From positions 154,646 through 218,645 of the forward strand of contig NZ_JAACJS010000002.1 of the NCBI RefSeq assembly GCF_009939005.1: a DNA stretch of 64,000 bases, written 5' to 3'. Made by a program: the position numbers and the translations under genes. Below the pieces are notes generated by a model that saw nothing but the letters and a program-made list of their open reading frames with translations, had not been told where the DNA came from and made no database searches. This document shows, piece after piece, positions 46,189 to 54,382 of this stretch (position 1 is the first letter of the stretch; each line of letters opens with the position of its first letter). The stretch comes from Sediminibacterium roseum. GTDB taxonomy: Bacteria; Bacteroidota; Bacteroidia; Chitinophagales; Chitinophagaceae.

Positions 46189-46905
46189 ATGTCTTCAGTT
46201 TTCTTAAGTGAATTTATCGGAACGATGATCCTCATCCTGCTGGGTAATGGCGTTGTGGCGAATGTTGTGCTCAAAAAAACGTTTGGCAACAACAGCGGGT
46301 GGATCGTGATCACTTTCGGTTGGGCCATCGCTGTTTTTACCGGCGTGTTCATTGCTTCGCGCGGCATTGGCGGCGCGCACCTCAATCCTGCGGTAACCAT
46401 TGCAATGGCTTGGTTGGGCAAAATTGAATGGAGCATTGTTCCCGAATACTTCGGCGGGCAGATACTGGGCGCCATGGCGGGCTCGCTGCTTGTGTGGTTA
46501 TCGTATTACAAACACTTCGAAGAAACAGAAGACGGCGCGGGAAAACTCGCCGTATTTGCCACCATGCCGGCGATCAACAATCCCGTAGCCAATTTTTTCA
46601 CTGAGCTGGTCGGCACTTTTGTATTGATATTCGGTGTGCTGTACATGGCGGCGCCGGCAAGCAGCCTGGGAACACTGGATGCATTGCCCGTTGCATTGCT
46701 CGTGCTCGGCATCGGGCTTAGTCTGGGCGGGCCAACAGGTTACGCCATCAATCCTGCCCGCGACCTTGCGCCGCGCATCATGCACGCGATCCTTCCCATC
46801 CCTTCAAAAATAAAAAGCGGATGGGGCTACAGCTGGATCCCCGTGATTGCTCCAATGGTAGGTGCGATTGTTGCGGCAGTTGTTTTTAAATTGGTGCAGG
46901 GATAA
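46189..46905 (+). CDS. glpF: MIP family channel, glycerol facilitator type
   Basis: A 238-residue inner-membrane channel with six hydrophobic helices and both half-helix motifs: HLNPAVT (NPA 66-68) and INPARDLAPR (NPA 188-190). The Asp after the second NPAR is characteristic of glycerol-conducting members rather than water-only aquaporins. Placed 64 bases after glpK it would feed glycerol to the kinase. A 20-bp hairpin follows the stop. Confidence 0.93.
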   Translation: MSSVFLSEFIGTMILILLGNGVVANVVLKKTFGNNSGWIVITFGWAIAVFTGVFIASRGIGGAHLNPAVTIAMAWLGKIEWSIVPEYFGGQILGAMAGSLLVWLSYYKHFEETEDGAGKLAVFATMPAINNPVANFFTELVGTFVLIFGVLYMAAPASSLGTLDALPVALLVLGIGLSLGGPTGYAINPARDLAPRIMHAILPIPSKIKSGWGYSWIPVIAPMVGAIVAAVVFKLVQG

Positions 46906-46951
46906 AAAAAAACTAACTTTTGGAAAGTTTCAAACTTTCCAAAAGTTAGTT
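46902..46951 (-). terminator. Perfect 20-bp hairpin terminator between converging genes
   Basis: The 20-base arm 46911-46930 (AACTAACTTTTGGAAAGTTT) is the exact reverse complement of 46932-46951. On the minus strand the stem is followed by a T9 run, so it is placed to end the lipoprotein transcript (stop at 46989). It can also block readthrough from glpF. Confidence 0.85.
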
Positions 46952-46988
46952 ACCGGAATTAGTTGGAGTTCGCAACCGGGTTTGCACA

Positions 46989-47747
46989 TTACGCGTAATG
47001 CTTTCTCACCCGCTCCAACAGCGCGAGTACGGTTCGGGGCATGCCTCCCTGAAGATGTTTTATTTCAAAGACGATTTCGCGGTACGGGAGTTCTTTTTTA
47101 CGATCCGCCGAAAAGGCAGCTTTGAAAAACATTCTCATTTTTACAAGCTTCATTTTATTCAAACTGTCGAGCTTCTTGGAAAGAGAAAAATCAACATCGG
47201 GAAACCGTTTTTCAAAATGATAAAAAATTGTATCTGGATTGCCGTCCGTTATATCATGTTGAGGGCAGAACTTTTGAATGATACCCGAATTACTCTCCAC
47301 TACCTCGATCTTTTTATAATCACTTGTTTCCTTAGGATAATCTATCGCCGCCCTGCTAATAGGATAGATTCTATTCAAGGAATCTATGTCGGTCTTTACT
47401 CCGTCGCTGGTATCATCTTCTGTTGTGAAGTAATATCCAAACTGACTTCCAACTTTATACACGACGTATGGCTCTGAATTTGCAATCTTTGTATTGGTGC
47501 TAAAATCTGTGATTGCTGGCAACTTGCGGACAATATAATCGCCATGAAAGAATACTGCCTGACTATCTATTAGGTTATGTGTTACTTCTTTCCCATCTTT
47601 TACTGTAGTAGTTAACGGATATTGAGTAACAATCATTATCCCAGCATTGGTAGCCGGCTTTTGCGAACGACAGCCTACCGTGCATAACGCAAAAACTAAT
47701 GTAGCAAGCGTGTTTATATTTCTGAGTACTGGTTTCGTATGTTTCAT
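46989..47747 (-). CDS. Hypothetical lipoprotein
   Basis: A 252-residue protein with a lipoprotein-like leader (NTLATLVFALCTVGC, Cys 26). No known domain recognised. The mature region has charged, helix-prone stretches (KKLDSLNKMKLVKMRMFFKAAF) and a YVVYKVGSQFGYYFT strand. It lies 21 bases downstream of another lipoprotein gene of unknown function and is probably cotranscribed with it; a strong terminator follows. AT content is higher than in the neighbouring glp genes. Confidence 0.75.
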   Translation of the reverse strand: MKHTKPVLRNINTLATLVFALCTVGCRSQKPATNAGIMIVTQYPLTTTVKDGKEVTHNLIDSQAVFFHGDYIVRKLPAITDFSTNTKIANSEPYVVYKVGSQFGYYFTTEDDTSDGVKTDIDSLNRIYPISRAAIDYPKETSDYKKIEVVESNSGIIQKFCPQHDITDGNPDTIFYHFEKRFPDVDFSLSKKLDSLNKMKLVKMRMFFKAAFSADRKKELPYREIVFEIKHLQGGMPRTVLALLERVRKHYA

Positions 47748-47768
47748 GAATCCGGTTGAGTAATGCGA

Positions 47769-49037
47769 TTAATATTTGTCCCATAAAGCCCAGGCACCTC
47801 TGGTTACGTAAGGTACCGATATTGGAACGGAAATTACAGCTATGACATCGGCGGCAATTGGACAATTGCCGACAGGTTTGAATTGATAGGTTACATTGAA
47901 CTTAACTTGCATGAGTGCGGATAGATAATTGTAAAGGGCTGCATTGTCCTCGGTAAAGCTTGGTGTTGCTATGCCTTGCGTGAATGAGACGGTCGTTCCT
48001 GGAAACAGCCATCCTTCGATTTGCATGCCTTCGTATTTGATCTTTTTAAACGCCCATGTGCGAAGCGGATCGGGAGAACTTGCTATTTTTTTTATTTCTC
48101 CTGATACATGGCCTCGAAGTCGACAAGATTGACTAAATTTAAGACAAACCCAATCACCAGCCCAAGGTTTCGTTTGCACACCTGCAGCAGCCTCAACCAT
48201 GTAGGGTTGTTCGGGTTGGTCAAAGGCTTCAGCGTCTAAAAGCAATGCGTTAAAATCCGATTCCTGTTGGGAATAATCGGCTGAGCATTCCGTCGGGAAA
48301 GGTGCATGACTAGAAGGACCGGAACCGCCGCCTCCTGAGCCGCCGCCACCTCCGCCATTTTCACCATTTGGGAAAGCCGGAGTTAGTTCGTATAAATCGT
48401 CTTCTACCATTACAACATCCGTCGAGCATTGGGCATCCGCTATCAAAAGCGCACCATCTGGGTAAAAGATGGAGTACCACCAGCATGTAGTAGTCATTAT
48501 ATATGTAGCGTTTGTTGCAATTTCCTTTTCCTTTCTGTTGACTTCCACCGCCTTTTGAAGAGAAGTGAACAGCCCTTTCAGTGTATATTGTGTGAATTGT
48601 TTTTTGTCAGGATTACCATGTAGAGGCAGTCGAAGCTGTTTGGTATCACGGTCGATGAATCTCAATAATATATCGCCAGGTGCAGTTTGGTAGGCAAACA
48701 TTACAAGCGGCACATTGTTCTTCGGGTCTACAATGGGTATTACAAGTGATCTCATTCCGTTTGCATTTGACAGACGTATACTTGAATTCCAATCAGGCGT
48801 ACCGTAATGCTCGTTAACATACCCGGCAAACTTAGTCTTCAAATCAGCTACTTTAATTAAACCGATAATAGTATCAATGAAATCGCGTTGTAATGGATTT
48901 TTTGCCGCATTGCTATTACGTGAAAAAAATTGCGGATTTTGAGCATAGCTTTCATTCAGGATGATCTCTTGCTTCTTACAACTAGCCAATGCGATTATAC
49001 AAAGCGCAAAGACAAAAAATAATGACTTTTTCGGCAT
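47769..49037 (-). CDS. Hypothetical lipoprotein with Gly/Ser linker
   Basis: A 422-residue protein with leader MPKKSLFFVFALCIIALASC (Cys 20). I recognise no family. An N-terminal region of about 190 residues is joined to a C-terminal region by a flexible linker (GENGGGGGGSGGGGSGPSS). The C-terminal part has several cysteines (ECSADY, DWVCLKFSQSCRLRG, GNCPIAAD) that may form disulfides, and CWWYSIFYPDG occurs before the linker. The start at 49037 is used since the leader begins there; the frame is open to 49136. This architecture is seen in surface lipoproteins of unknown role in Chitinophagaceae. Confidence 0.78.
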   Translation of the reverse strand: MPKKSLFFVFALCIIALASCKKQEIILNESYAQNPQFFSRNSNAAKNPLQRDFIDTIIGLIKVADLKTKFAGYVNEHYGTPDWNSSIRLSNANGMRSLVIPIVDPKNNVPLVMFAYQTAPGDILLRFIDRDTKQLRLPLHGNPDKKQFTQYTLKGLFTSLQKAVEVNRKEKEIATNATYIMTTTCWWYSIFYPDGALLIADAQCSTDVVMVEDDLYELTPAFPNGENGGGGGGSGGGGSGPSSHAPFPTECSADYSQQESDFNALLLDAEAFDQPEQPYMVEAAAGVQTKPWAGDWVCLKFSQSCRLRGHVSGEIKKIASSPDPLRTWAFKKIKYEGMQIEGWLFPGTTVSFTQGIATPSFTEDNAALYNYLSALMQVKFNVTYQFKPVGNCPIAADVIAVISVPISVPYVTRGAWALWDKY

Positions 49038-49279
49038 ACTGTTTTGGTTTGATGAGAGATAAAAGTAGGGTTTCGAAAAAAAATGAGGCAGGGGCAAAAC
49101 ACCCTTTTCGCCAAATACGGGAAAAACACCCTGCACTTGTAGCGATTATCCTACGGGGCAAATAGCATTGTACTTGCTGCAAATAGATGAAAGAACCTCT
49201 CATTCCTAAACGGAGTTCCTAAAAAGGAACAGTATTAATAGTCTTCGCAGCGATCTCTCGAATTAATCAAACGCCCCAA

Positions 49280-49311
49280 AATAAAAAAGCCATTCATACA
49301 GAATGGCTTTT
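49280..49311 (-). terminator. Terminator of the DUF1080 gene
   Basis: AAAAGCCATTC (49285-49295) pairs with GAATGGCTTTT (49301-49311) around ATACA. On the minus strand the stem is followed by a T-rich tract, 22 bases beyond the stop at 49334. Confidence 0.85.
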
Positions 49312-49333
49312 CAATGCTTCCCGCCGTGGCGGA

Positions 49334-50041
49334 TTACAATTGTTTGATCACAATATTTTTATACCAAACATCAGAATCGTGGTTCTGCAAGGCGATATGC
49401 CCTTTGAAGATGGTTCCGAAATCAGGCCATTGTTTGAATTTGCTGCCGGCAACCATTTGTTTCCAGTTGTCATCGCCATAATTGGTGGTCAATACCGAAA
49501 CGCCGTTCAGGATAAATTCCAGCTTGCCTTTGTTGCTGATGATCTCGGCGGTGTTCCATTCGCCAACAGGTTTTACGGCGCCTTCTTTTCCCGCGATGAG
49601 GTCGTACAGGTTTCCTGCACGGTGTTTTACGATCGATCCGTCTTTGTGGCCATCGTTATCGAGCACCTGCATTTCGGGCCCTGTGTGGTAGGTTTGTTTG
49701 TAACGGGCAGTGTCTTCCTGTACCCAGAAGATCACACCACTGTTTCCTTTCGGCGAAATCTTCCAATCGTATTTCAGGTGAAAGTTTTCGTACTGGTTAT
49801 CGGTAAGCAGATCGCCGTTTGCTTTTTTGGTCCTGTCGAAAAAGATCGCTCCATCCTGTACAGACCATGCTTCGGTCAATGGCCTGTGGCCGTAAACATG
49901 CCAGCCTTTGAGCGACTTTCCATCAAACAAAGACACAAAGCCTTTTTGCGGCACGTTGATGGAAGCAATGGTTTTGTTGGATGTTGGCGCGTGCATCAAC
50001 ATCACAAGGGCAAGCACAGGGATCGTTAGGTAAGATTGCAT
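49334..50041 (-). CDS. DUF1080 (3-keto-disaccharide hydrolase-like) exported protein
   Basis: A 235-residue exported protein with signal peptide (MQSYLTIPVLALVMLMHAPTS). It matches DUF1080, a concanavalin-like fold: FVSLFDGKSLKGWHVYG near 35-51, YDWKISPKGNSGVIFWVQED near 90-109, GPEMQVLDNDGH near 120, GEWNTAEI and a final GHIALQNHDSDVWYKNIVI. Members hydrolyse 3-keto-glycosides. This agrees with the GMC dehydrogenase and its partner on the opposite side of the locus, which would make the 3-keto sugar. The cytochrome gene is 4 bases upstream in the same operon. Confidence 0.92.
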   Translation of the reverse strand: MQSYLTIPVLALVMLMHAPTSNKTIASINVPQKGFVSLFDGKSLKGWHVYGHRPLTEAWSVQDGAIFFDRTKKANGDLLTDNQYENFHLKYDWKISPKGNSGVIFWVQEDTARYKQTYHTGPEMQVLDNDGHKDGSIVKHRAGNLYDLIAGKEGAVKPVGEWNTAEIISNKGKLEFILNGVSVLTTNYGDDNWKQMVAGSKFKQWPDFGTIFKGHIALQNHDSDVWYKNIVIKQL

Positions 50042-50045
50042 TTGA

Positions 50046-50438
50046 TTATTTGTTTCTGAGTAAGAGAATATATTTTACCATTTGTTTCGCATCATCTTCG
50101 CTCAGCGCAGGATGCGGCGTCATAGGGATAGGGCCCCAGTTGCCTTGCCCGCCCTTGATGATCTTTGCAGCAAGCATGCTGATGTTCTCATCATTGCTCT
50201 CATATTTCTGGGCAACGTCTTTGTAGGCGGGACCGGTTAATTTTTCGCTCACTTTGTGGCAGGTAAGGCAGTCAGAACCGGCGATCAGTTCCAGGCCTTT
50301 TTTGTAATCGGGGTTCTCACTCAGGGCCGCGCCGCTTGCTGCAGGCGCAGTTGCTTTCGCATCTTTGTTCTCCGCACCGCCACCACAAGAGGCCAGTGTA
50401 ATTGCGAGGAAGGCGATGGCTACATGATACTTTTTCAA
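50046..50438 (-). CDS. c-type cytochrome lipoprotein
   Basis: A 130-residue class I cytochrome c with lipoprotein leader (MKKYHVAIAFLAITLASC, Cys 18). One heme site CLTCH (near 57-61) and a Met ligand in WGPIPMTPHPAL are visible. The closest type is the small monoheme cytochrome found with sugar dehydrogenases. It could take electrons from the GMC/gluconate-2-dehydrogenase-type enzyme encoded in the divergent operon. Four bases separate it from the DUF1080 gene. Confidence 0.92.
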   Translation of the reverse strand: MKKYHVAIAFLAITLASCGGGAENKDAKATAPAASGAALSENPDYKKGLELIAGSDCLTCHKVSEKLTGPAYKDVAQKYESNDENISMLAAKIIKGGQGNWGPIPMTPHPALSEDDAKQMVKYILLLRNK

Positions 50439-50579
50439 AACAGGAAATTTTAGAGGTTATAGAGGGTTAAAGGTATGATAAGTTTGGAGTTTACGGTCAT
50501 GAGTTTAGCGCGGGGTTTGCTTGTTAAAAGAAATCAAATGGTTTAAATTCTTTTAACAAACCGCCCATTTGTTACTTTA

Positions 50580-51632
50580 CTAAATTCCCAGGATGCTTTT
50601 GTTAAAGGCATCGTTCGACCCCGTTCCCGCAAAATCATCGAATGCTTTTTCGGTTACTTTAATGATGTGTTGTTTGATGAAAGGCGCACCTTCTGCGGCG
50701 CCGGTAGCTGCGTCTTTGATGGCGCATTCCCACTCGAGCACGGCCCAGCCGCGGTAATTGTATGCGGCAAGTTTGCTGAAGATCGATTTAAAATCGACCT
50801 GGCCATCGCCCAGCGAACGGAACCGGCCTGCCCGGTTCACCCAGTTCTGGTAACCGCCGTACACGCCTTGTTTGCCGGTGGGATTGAACTCCGCATCCTT
50901 CACATGGAACATTTTGATGCGCTCATGGTAATGGTCGATGTAGCTTAGATAATCCAGGCACTGCAAAACGAAATGCGACGGATCGTATAAAAGACAGGCG
51001 CGCGAATGGTTGTTCACCTTCTCGAGAAACATCTCGTACGTAATGCCGTCGTGCAGGTCTTCTCCCGGGTGTATCTCGTAACATACATCCACACCGTTTT
51101 CGTCGAATGTATTGAGTATGGGCAGCCAGCGTTTTGCCAGCTCGGTAAAACCGGTTTCCACCAAACCTGCGGGCCGTTGCGGCCACGGGTAAACAGTGTG
51201 CCACAGCAAGGCGCCGCTGAAGGTGGCATGCGCATCCAATCCTAAGTTCCGCGATGCCTTTGCCGCATATTTCAGTTGCTGCACCGCCCAATCCGTTCTT
51301 GCTTTTGCATTGCCGCGAACACTGGCAGGCGCAAATCCGTCAAACAATGCATCGTACGCAGGGTTTACCGCAACGAGTTGCCCCTGCAGGTGCGTCGACA
51401 ATTCTGTGATCTCAAGCCCGGCCGCGTTTACAATGCCTTTGATCTCGTCTGCATAGGTCTTGCTCTCGGCGGCTTTCTGCAGGTCGATGCAGCGCCCATC
51501 CCAGGTGGGGATCTGTACGCCCGTGAACCCGAGTGAGGCCACCCATTTACAAATCGATTCCAGGGAATTGTACGGCGCCTCATCTCCCATGAACTGGGCA
51601 AGAAAAATACCGGGGCCTTTTAATGTTGTCAT
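50580..51632 (-). CDS. Sugar phosphate isomerase/epimerase family TIM-barrel protein, cytosolic
   Basis: A 350-residue xylose-isomerase-like TIM-barrel protein without leader. Likely metal ligands appear in order: CYEIHPGEDLHDG (Glu, near 200), YDPSHFVLQCLDY (Asp and His), FHVKDAEF (His/Asp) and LEWECAI near 300. Such proteins isomerise or epimerise sugars or act on 3-keto sugars. Placed between the cytochrome and the Gfo/Idh/MocA gene, a step in 3-keto-glycoside breakdown is likely. The exact reaction cannot be told from the sequence. Confidence 0.88.
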   Translation of the reverse strand: MTTLKGPGIFLAQFMGDEAPYNSLESICKWVASLGFTGVQIPTWDGRCIDLQKAAESKTYADEIKGIVNAAGLEITELSTHLQGQLVAVNPAYDALFDGFAPASVRGNAKARTDWAVQQLKYAAKASRNLGLDAHATFSGALLWHTVYPWPQRPAGLVETGFTELAKRWLPILNTFDENGVDVCYEIHPGEDLHDGITYEMFLEKVNNHSRACLLYDPSHFVLQCLDYLSYIDHYHERIKMFHVKDAEFNPTGKQGVYGGYQNWVNRAGRFRSLGDGQVDFKSIFSKLAAYNYRGWAVLEWECAIKDAATGAAEGAPFIKQHIIKVTEKAFDDFAGTGSNDAFNKSILGI

Positions 51633-51702
51633 ATTAATAGAGTTAGGATTGAAGAATCAGTAACCGCCATGGGTTGATAAATTTTAAACCTCACCCGGGT
51701 TC

Positions 51703-52872
51703 CTAATCCACTTTATAGGCTGTCCATTTCACATCACTTTGTGCCGATGCAACCACGTTGTCGATAAATGCCATTCCCCTTACGCCTTCGTCTACCGTAG
51801 GGAAGTCGAGCATTTCTTTGGTTGGTGTGGTGCCGTCGATACGGGCAGAAAGGGTGAGTGCGAAGTTGCGGTAGATGTTCCCGAATGCCTCCAGGTAACC
51901 TTCCGGGTGGCCGCCGGGTGTTCTGCAGTTGTGCGTGGCGAAAGACGAAAGACGATCGCCATAGTTTCCACCTGCACGCAGGATCTGTGTGGGTTGGTCG
52001 AGCCATTTAACGATGAGCGTATTGGGTTCTTGTTGCGCCCACTCCAGCCCGCCGTTCTCTCCATATACGCGGATCTTCAATGCATTTTCTTCGCCCGCCG
52101 CCACCTGCGATGCCATAAGCACGCCATTGGCGCCGTTGTTGAATTTGAGAAGAACATTGCCATCATCATCGAGTGCCCTTCCTTCCACCATCGTGTTAAG
52201 GTCTGCGCACAGGTGTGTAATTTCTGCGCCGCTGATGTACTCGGCCAGGTGCGCGGCATGTGTTCCGATATCGCCCATACAACCGCTTTTGCCCGAGCGT
52301 TTCGGGTCGGTTCTCCATGCCGCCTGTTTGTTGCCTTCGCGCTCGCTCAGTTTGCTGAGCCAGCCCTGCGGGTATTCAACCCATACCTTTCTTACTTTGC
52401 CAAGCACACCGCTGGCCACCATTGCTTTTGCCTGCTTTACCATCGGGTAGCCGGCGTAAGTGTGGGTGAGGCAGAGTGTCAATCCCGTCTCTTTTACTTT
52501 TTGCTGCAATTGCTTTGCTTCTTCGAGCGTAAAGGTCATTGGTTTTTCGATCACCACATGAAACCCATGGTCGAGCGCCATCATGGCCGGGCCAAAATGT
52601 GCAAAGTTGGGCGTAACGATGGTAATGAAATCGATGCGCTCGCTGGCCGGCAGTTCGCTTTCTTTTTTGATCATCTCTTCGTACGTGAGATACGTGCGCG
52701 CTGCGGGCAGGAACAACATTTCCCCTGATTCTTTCGCGATATCCGGATTGATGCTGAGCGCACCGCACGAAAGTTCGATCAATCCATCCATGTGGGCTGC
52801 AATGCGGTGGATAGCGCCGATAAAAGCATCTTTTCCGCCACCTACCATGCCCATTCTGAGCTTACGGTTCAT
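51703..52872 (-). CDS. Gfo/Idh/MocA family NAD(P)-dependent oxidoreductase
   Basis: A 389-residue sugar oxidoreductase. The Rossmann domain begins LRMGMVGGGKDAFIGAIHRIA; the EKP motif EKPMTFTLEEAKQL is near 110-123, and the catalytic GDIGTHAAHLAEYI region near 199-212. No leader, so cytosolic. Members interconvert keto and hydroxy groups of sugars, and would fit reduction or oxidation of a 3-keto sugar. First gene of the minus-strand operon, divergent from the MFS gene across a 261-base control region. Confidence 0.93.
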   Translation of the reverse strand: MNRKLRMGMVGGGKDAFIGAIHRIAAHMDGLIELSCGALSINPDIAKESGEMLFLPAARTYLTYEEMIKKESELPASERIDFITIVTPNFAHFGPAMMALDHGFHVVIEKPMTFTLEEAKQLQQKVKETGLTLCLTHTYAGYPMVKQAKAMVASGVLGKVRKVWVEYPQGWLSKLSEREGNKQAAWRTDPKRSGKSGCMGDIGTHAAHLAEYISGAEITHLCADLNTMVEGRALDDDGNVLLKFNNGANGVLMASQVAAGEENALKIRVYGENGGLEWAQQEPNTLIVKWLDQPTQILRAGGNYGDRLSSFATHNCRTPGGHPEGYLEAFGNIYRNFALTLSARIDGTTPTKEMLDFPTVDEGVRGMAFIDNVVASAQSDVKWTAYKVD

Positions 52873-53133
52873 ATTTTGAGAATTAATTTTAGAACATGTG
52901 CCATCCGTACGAACAACGAATTACAAAATACAAAAACGTTTCCTGCCCTAGCCCCGTGCTTCGGGCCTGCTGATTACGAAAACGTTTTCTTGATTCATAC
53001 TTCTCACGCTGTTCCTGTAAAGCTTTGTAAGTTGGTAAAAAAAATGATAAAGCGTGTAATTTTTACACCTTCATTTAAAAATAAAAAATTACATTTAGCG
53101 AACGATTGTTTTTCCGAAACTAATGCTTACCAT
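52873..53133. promoter_or_regulatory. Divergent control region with palindromic operator candidates
   Basis: Three inverted repeats lie here. GAAAACGTTTTC (52978-52989) is a perfect palindrome of LacI-family type; AAAACGTTTC (52933-52942) is a near copy whose centre is 46 bases away. GTGTAA-TTT-TTACAC (53054-53068) is another perfect repeat. No LacI-type gene is in the window. A CCCG...CGGG hairpin lies between the first two. Confidence 0.6.
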
Positions 53134-54375
53134 ATGCAGTCAACCCCTCAACGTAACCAACTTTTTGTAGCCAGTTGCCTGGCGCTGTTAGTAACCTCGC
53201 TTTCGTTCGGCATCCGTGCGGGAATACTGGGCAGGCTCGGTGTTGAGTTTGCCCTCAACGCGTCTGAGCTTGGTACCATTGCCGCCACTGCATTCTGGGG
53301 TTTTCCCGTTGCAGTTGTGGTAGGAGGTATGATCGTTGATGTGATCGGGATGAAAAAATTACTGATCATCGCTTTTGTGTTTCACCTCGCCGGTATTTTA
53401 CTTACGATCTTTGCCGGCGGTTACTGGACGCTTTTCATCTCAACACTCTGCATCGGCATCGCCAACGGTACGGTGGAAGCGGCCTGCAATCCTTTGGTGG
53501 CAACCATCTACGCCGATAATAAAACAACCAAACTCAATCACTTTCACCTCTGGTTCCCGGGCGGTATCGTGATCGGCACACTGATCGTTTACTTCCTCGA
53601 CAAAGCCGGTGTGGGCTGGCAGATCCAGGTGGGGTTGATGCTGGTGCCTACATTGATCTACGGCTTACTCTTCAGCAAACTCAGTTTCCCTGTTACCGAA
53701 AGGGTGGCAAGCGGGGTGTCTACAGGAGAAATGTACAGGTCGTTGCTTAACCCCCTGTTCATCTGCATGATCATCCTCATGTTCGGCACAGCCATTACAG
53801 AATTGTTTACCGGGCAATGGATCGATGTATTGCTGAAAAACGTTTCAGACAACGCCATTCTTTTGTTAACGATAGAAACCGGTATTATGGTGATCGGCCG
53901 CGCATTTGCCGGACCGATCGTTCACCGTTTCTCACCAACCGGCGTATTGCTCATCTCCGCGATCCTGTCGGCAGCGGGCCTTTACCTGCTCGGCCACAGC
54001 ACCGGCAATACATTGTTTGCTGGTGCCATCATCTTCGGAATGGGCGTTTGTTATTTCTGGCCCACCATGCTTGGCTTTGTTTCGGAGAACCTGCCTAAAA
54101 CCGGCGCAGTGGGAATGAACCTGATGGGTGGGGCCGGTATGTTTGCCGTTTCTGTTTATACGATATTCATGGGCGACTATTACGATAAACTGGTAACATC
54201 GCACCTTCCCGCAGGCGATACTTCCGAAGCGGCCATGAATGCGGCAAAAAAAGCAGCCGGGCCGGAGGTACTGAATGCAACCATGTTCATCCCGATCATA
54301 TTAATAGTAGCTTTTGCGATCCTGTTCTTCTATATGAAAGGAAAAGCACGGCCAACACTAAAGGCAGGACACTAG
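53134..54375 (+). CDS. Major facilitator superfamily transporter
   Basis: A 413-residue inner-membrane transporter with about twelve hydrophobic helices. It starts at the ATG 53134 (MQSTPQRNQLFVASCLALLV); the upstream open frame to 52792 crosses the divergent promoter region. Helix signatures include GAILGRL-like RAGILGRLGVEFALNASELG and GMGVCYFWPTMLGFVSE. Its position as first gene of the plus operon suggests uptake of a sugar or glycoside derivative. Specificity cannot be read from the sequence. Confidence 0.92.
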   Translation: MQSTPQRNQLFVASCLALLVTSLSFGIRAGILGRLGVEFALNASELGTIAATAFWGFPVAVVVGGMIVDVIGMKKLLIIAFVFHLAGILLTIFAGGYWTLFISTLCIGIANGTVEAACNPLVATIYADNKTTKLNHFHLWFPGGIVIGTLIVYFLDKAGVGWQIQVGLMLVPTLIYGLLFSKLSFPVTERVASGVSTGEMYRSLLNPLFICMIILMFGTAITELFTGQWIDVLLKNVSDNAILLLTIETGIMVIGRAFAGPIVHRFSPTGVLLISAILSAAGLYLLGHSTGNTLFAGAIIFGMGVCYFWPTMLGFVSENLPKTGAVGMNLMGGAGMFAVSVYTIFMGDYYDKLVTSHLPAGDTSEAAMNAAKKAAGPEVLNATMFIPIILIVAFAILFFYMKGKARPTLKAGH

Positions 54376-54382
54376 AAACCTT

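Noticed and set aside
51739..52728. Plus-strand open frame of 329 codons
   Set aside because: Mirror of the Gfo/Idh/MocA gene; no family motif on the plus strand.
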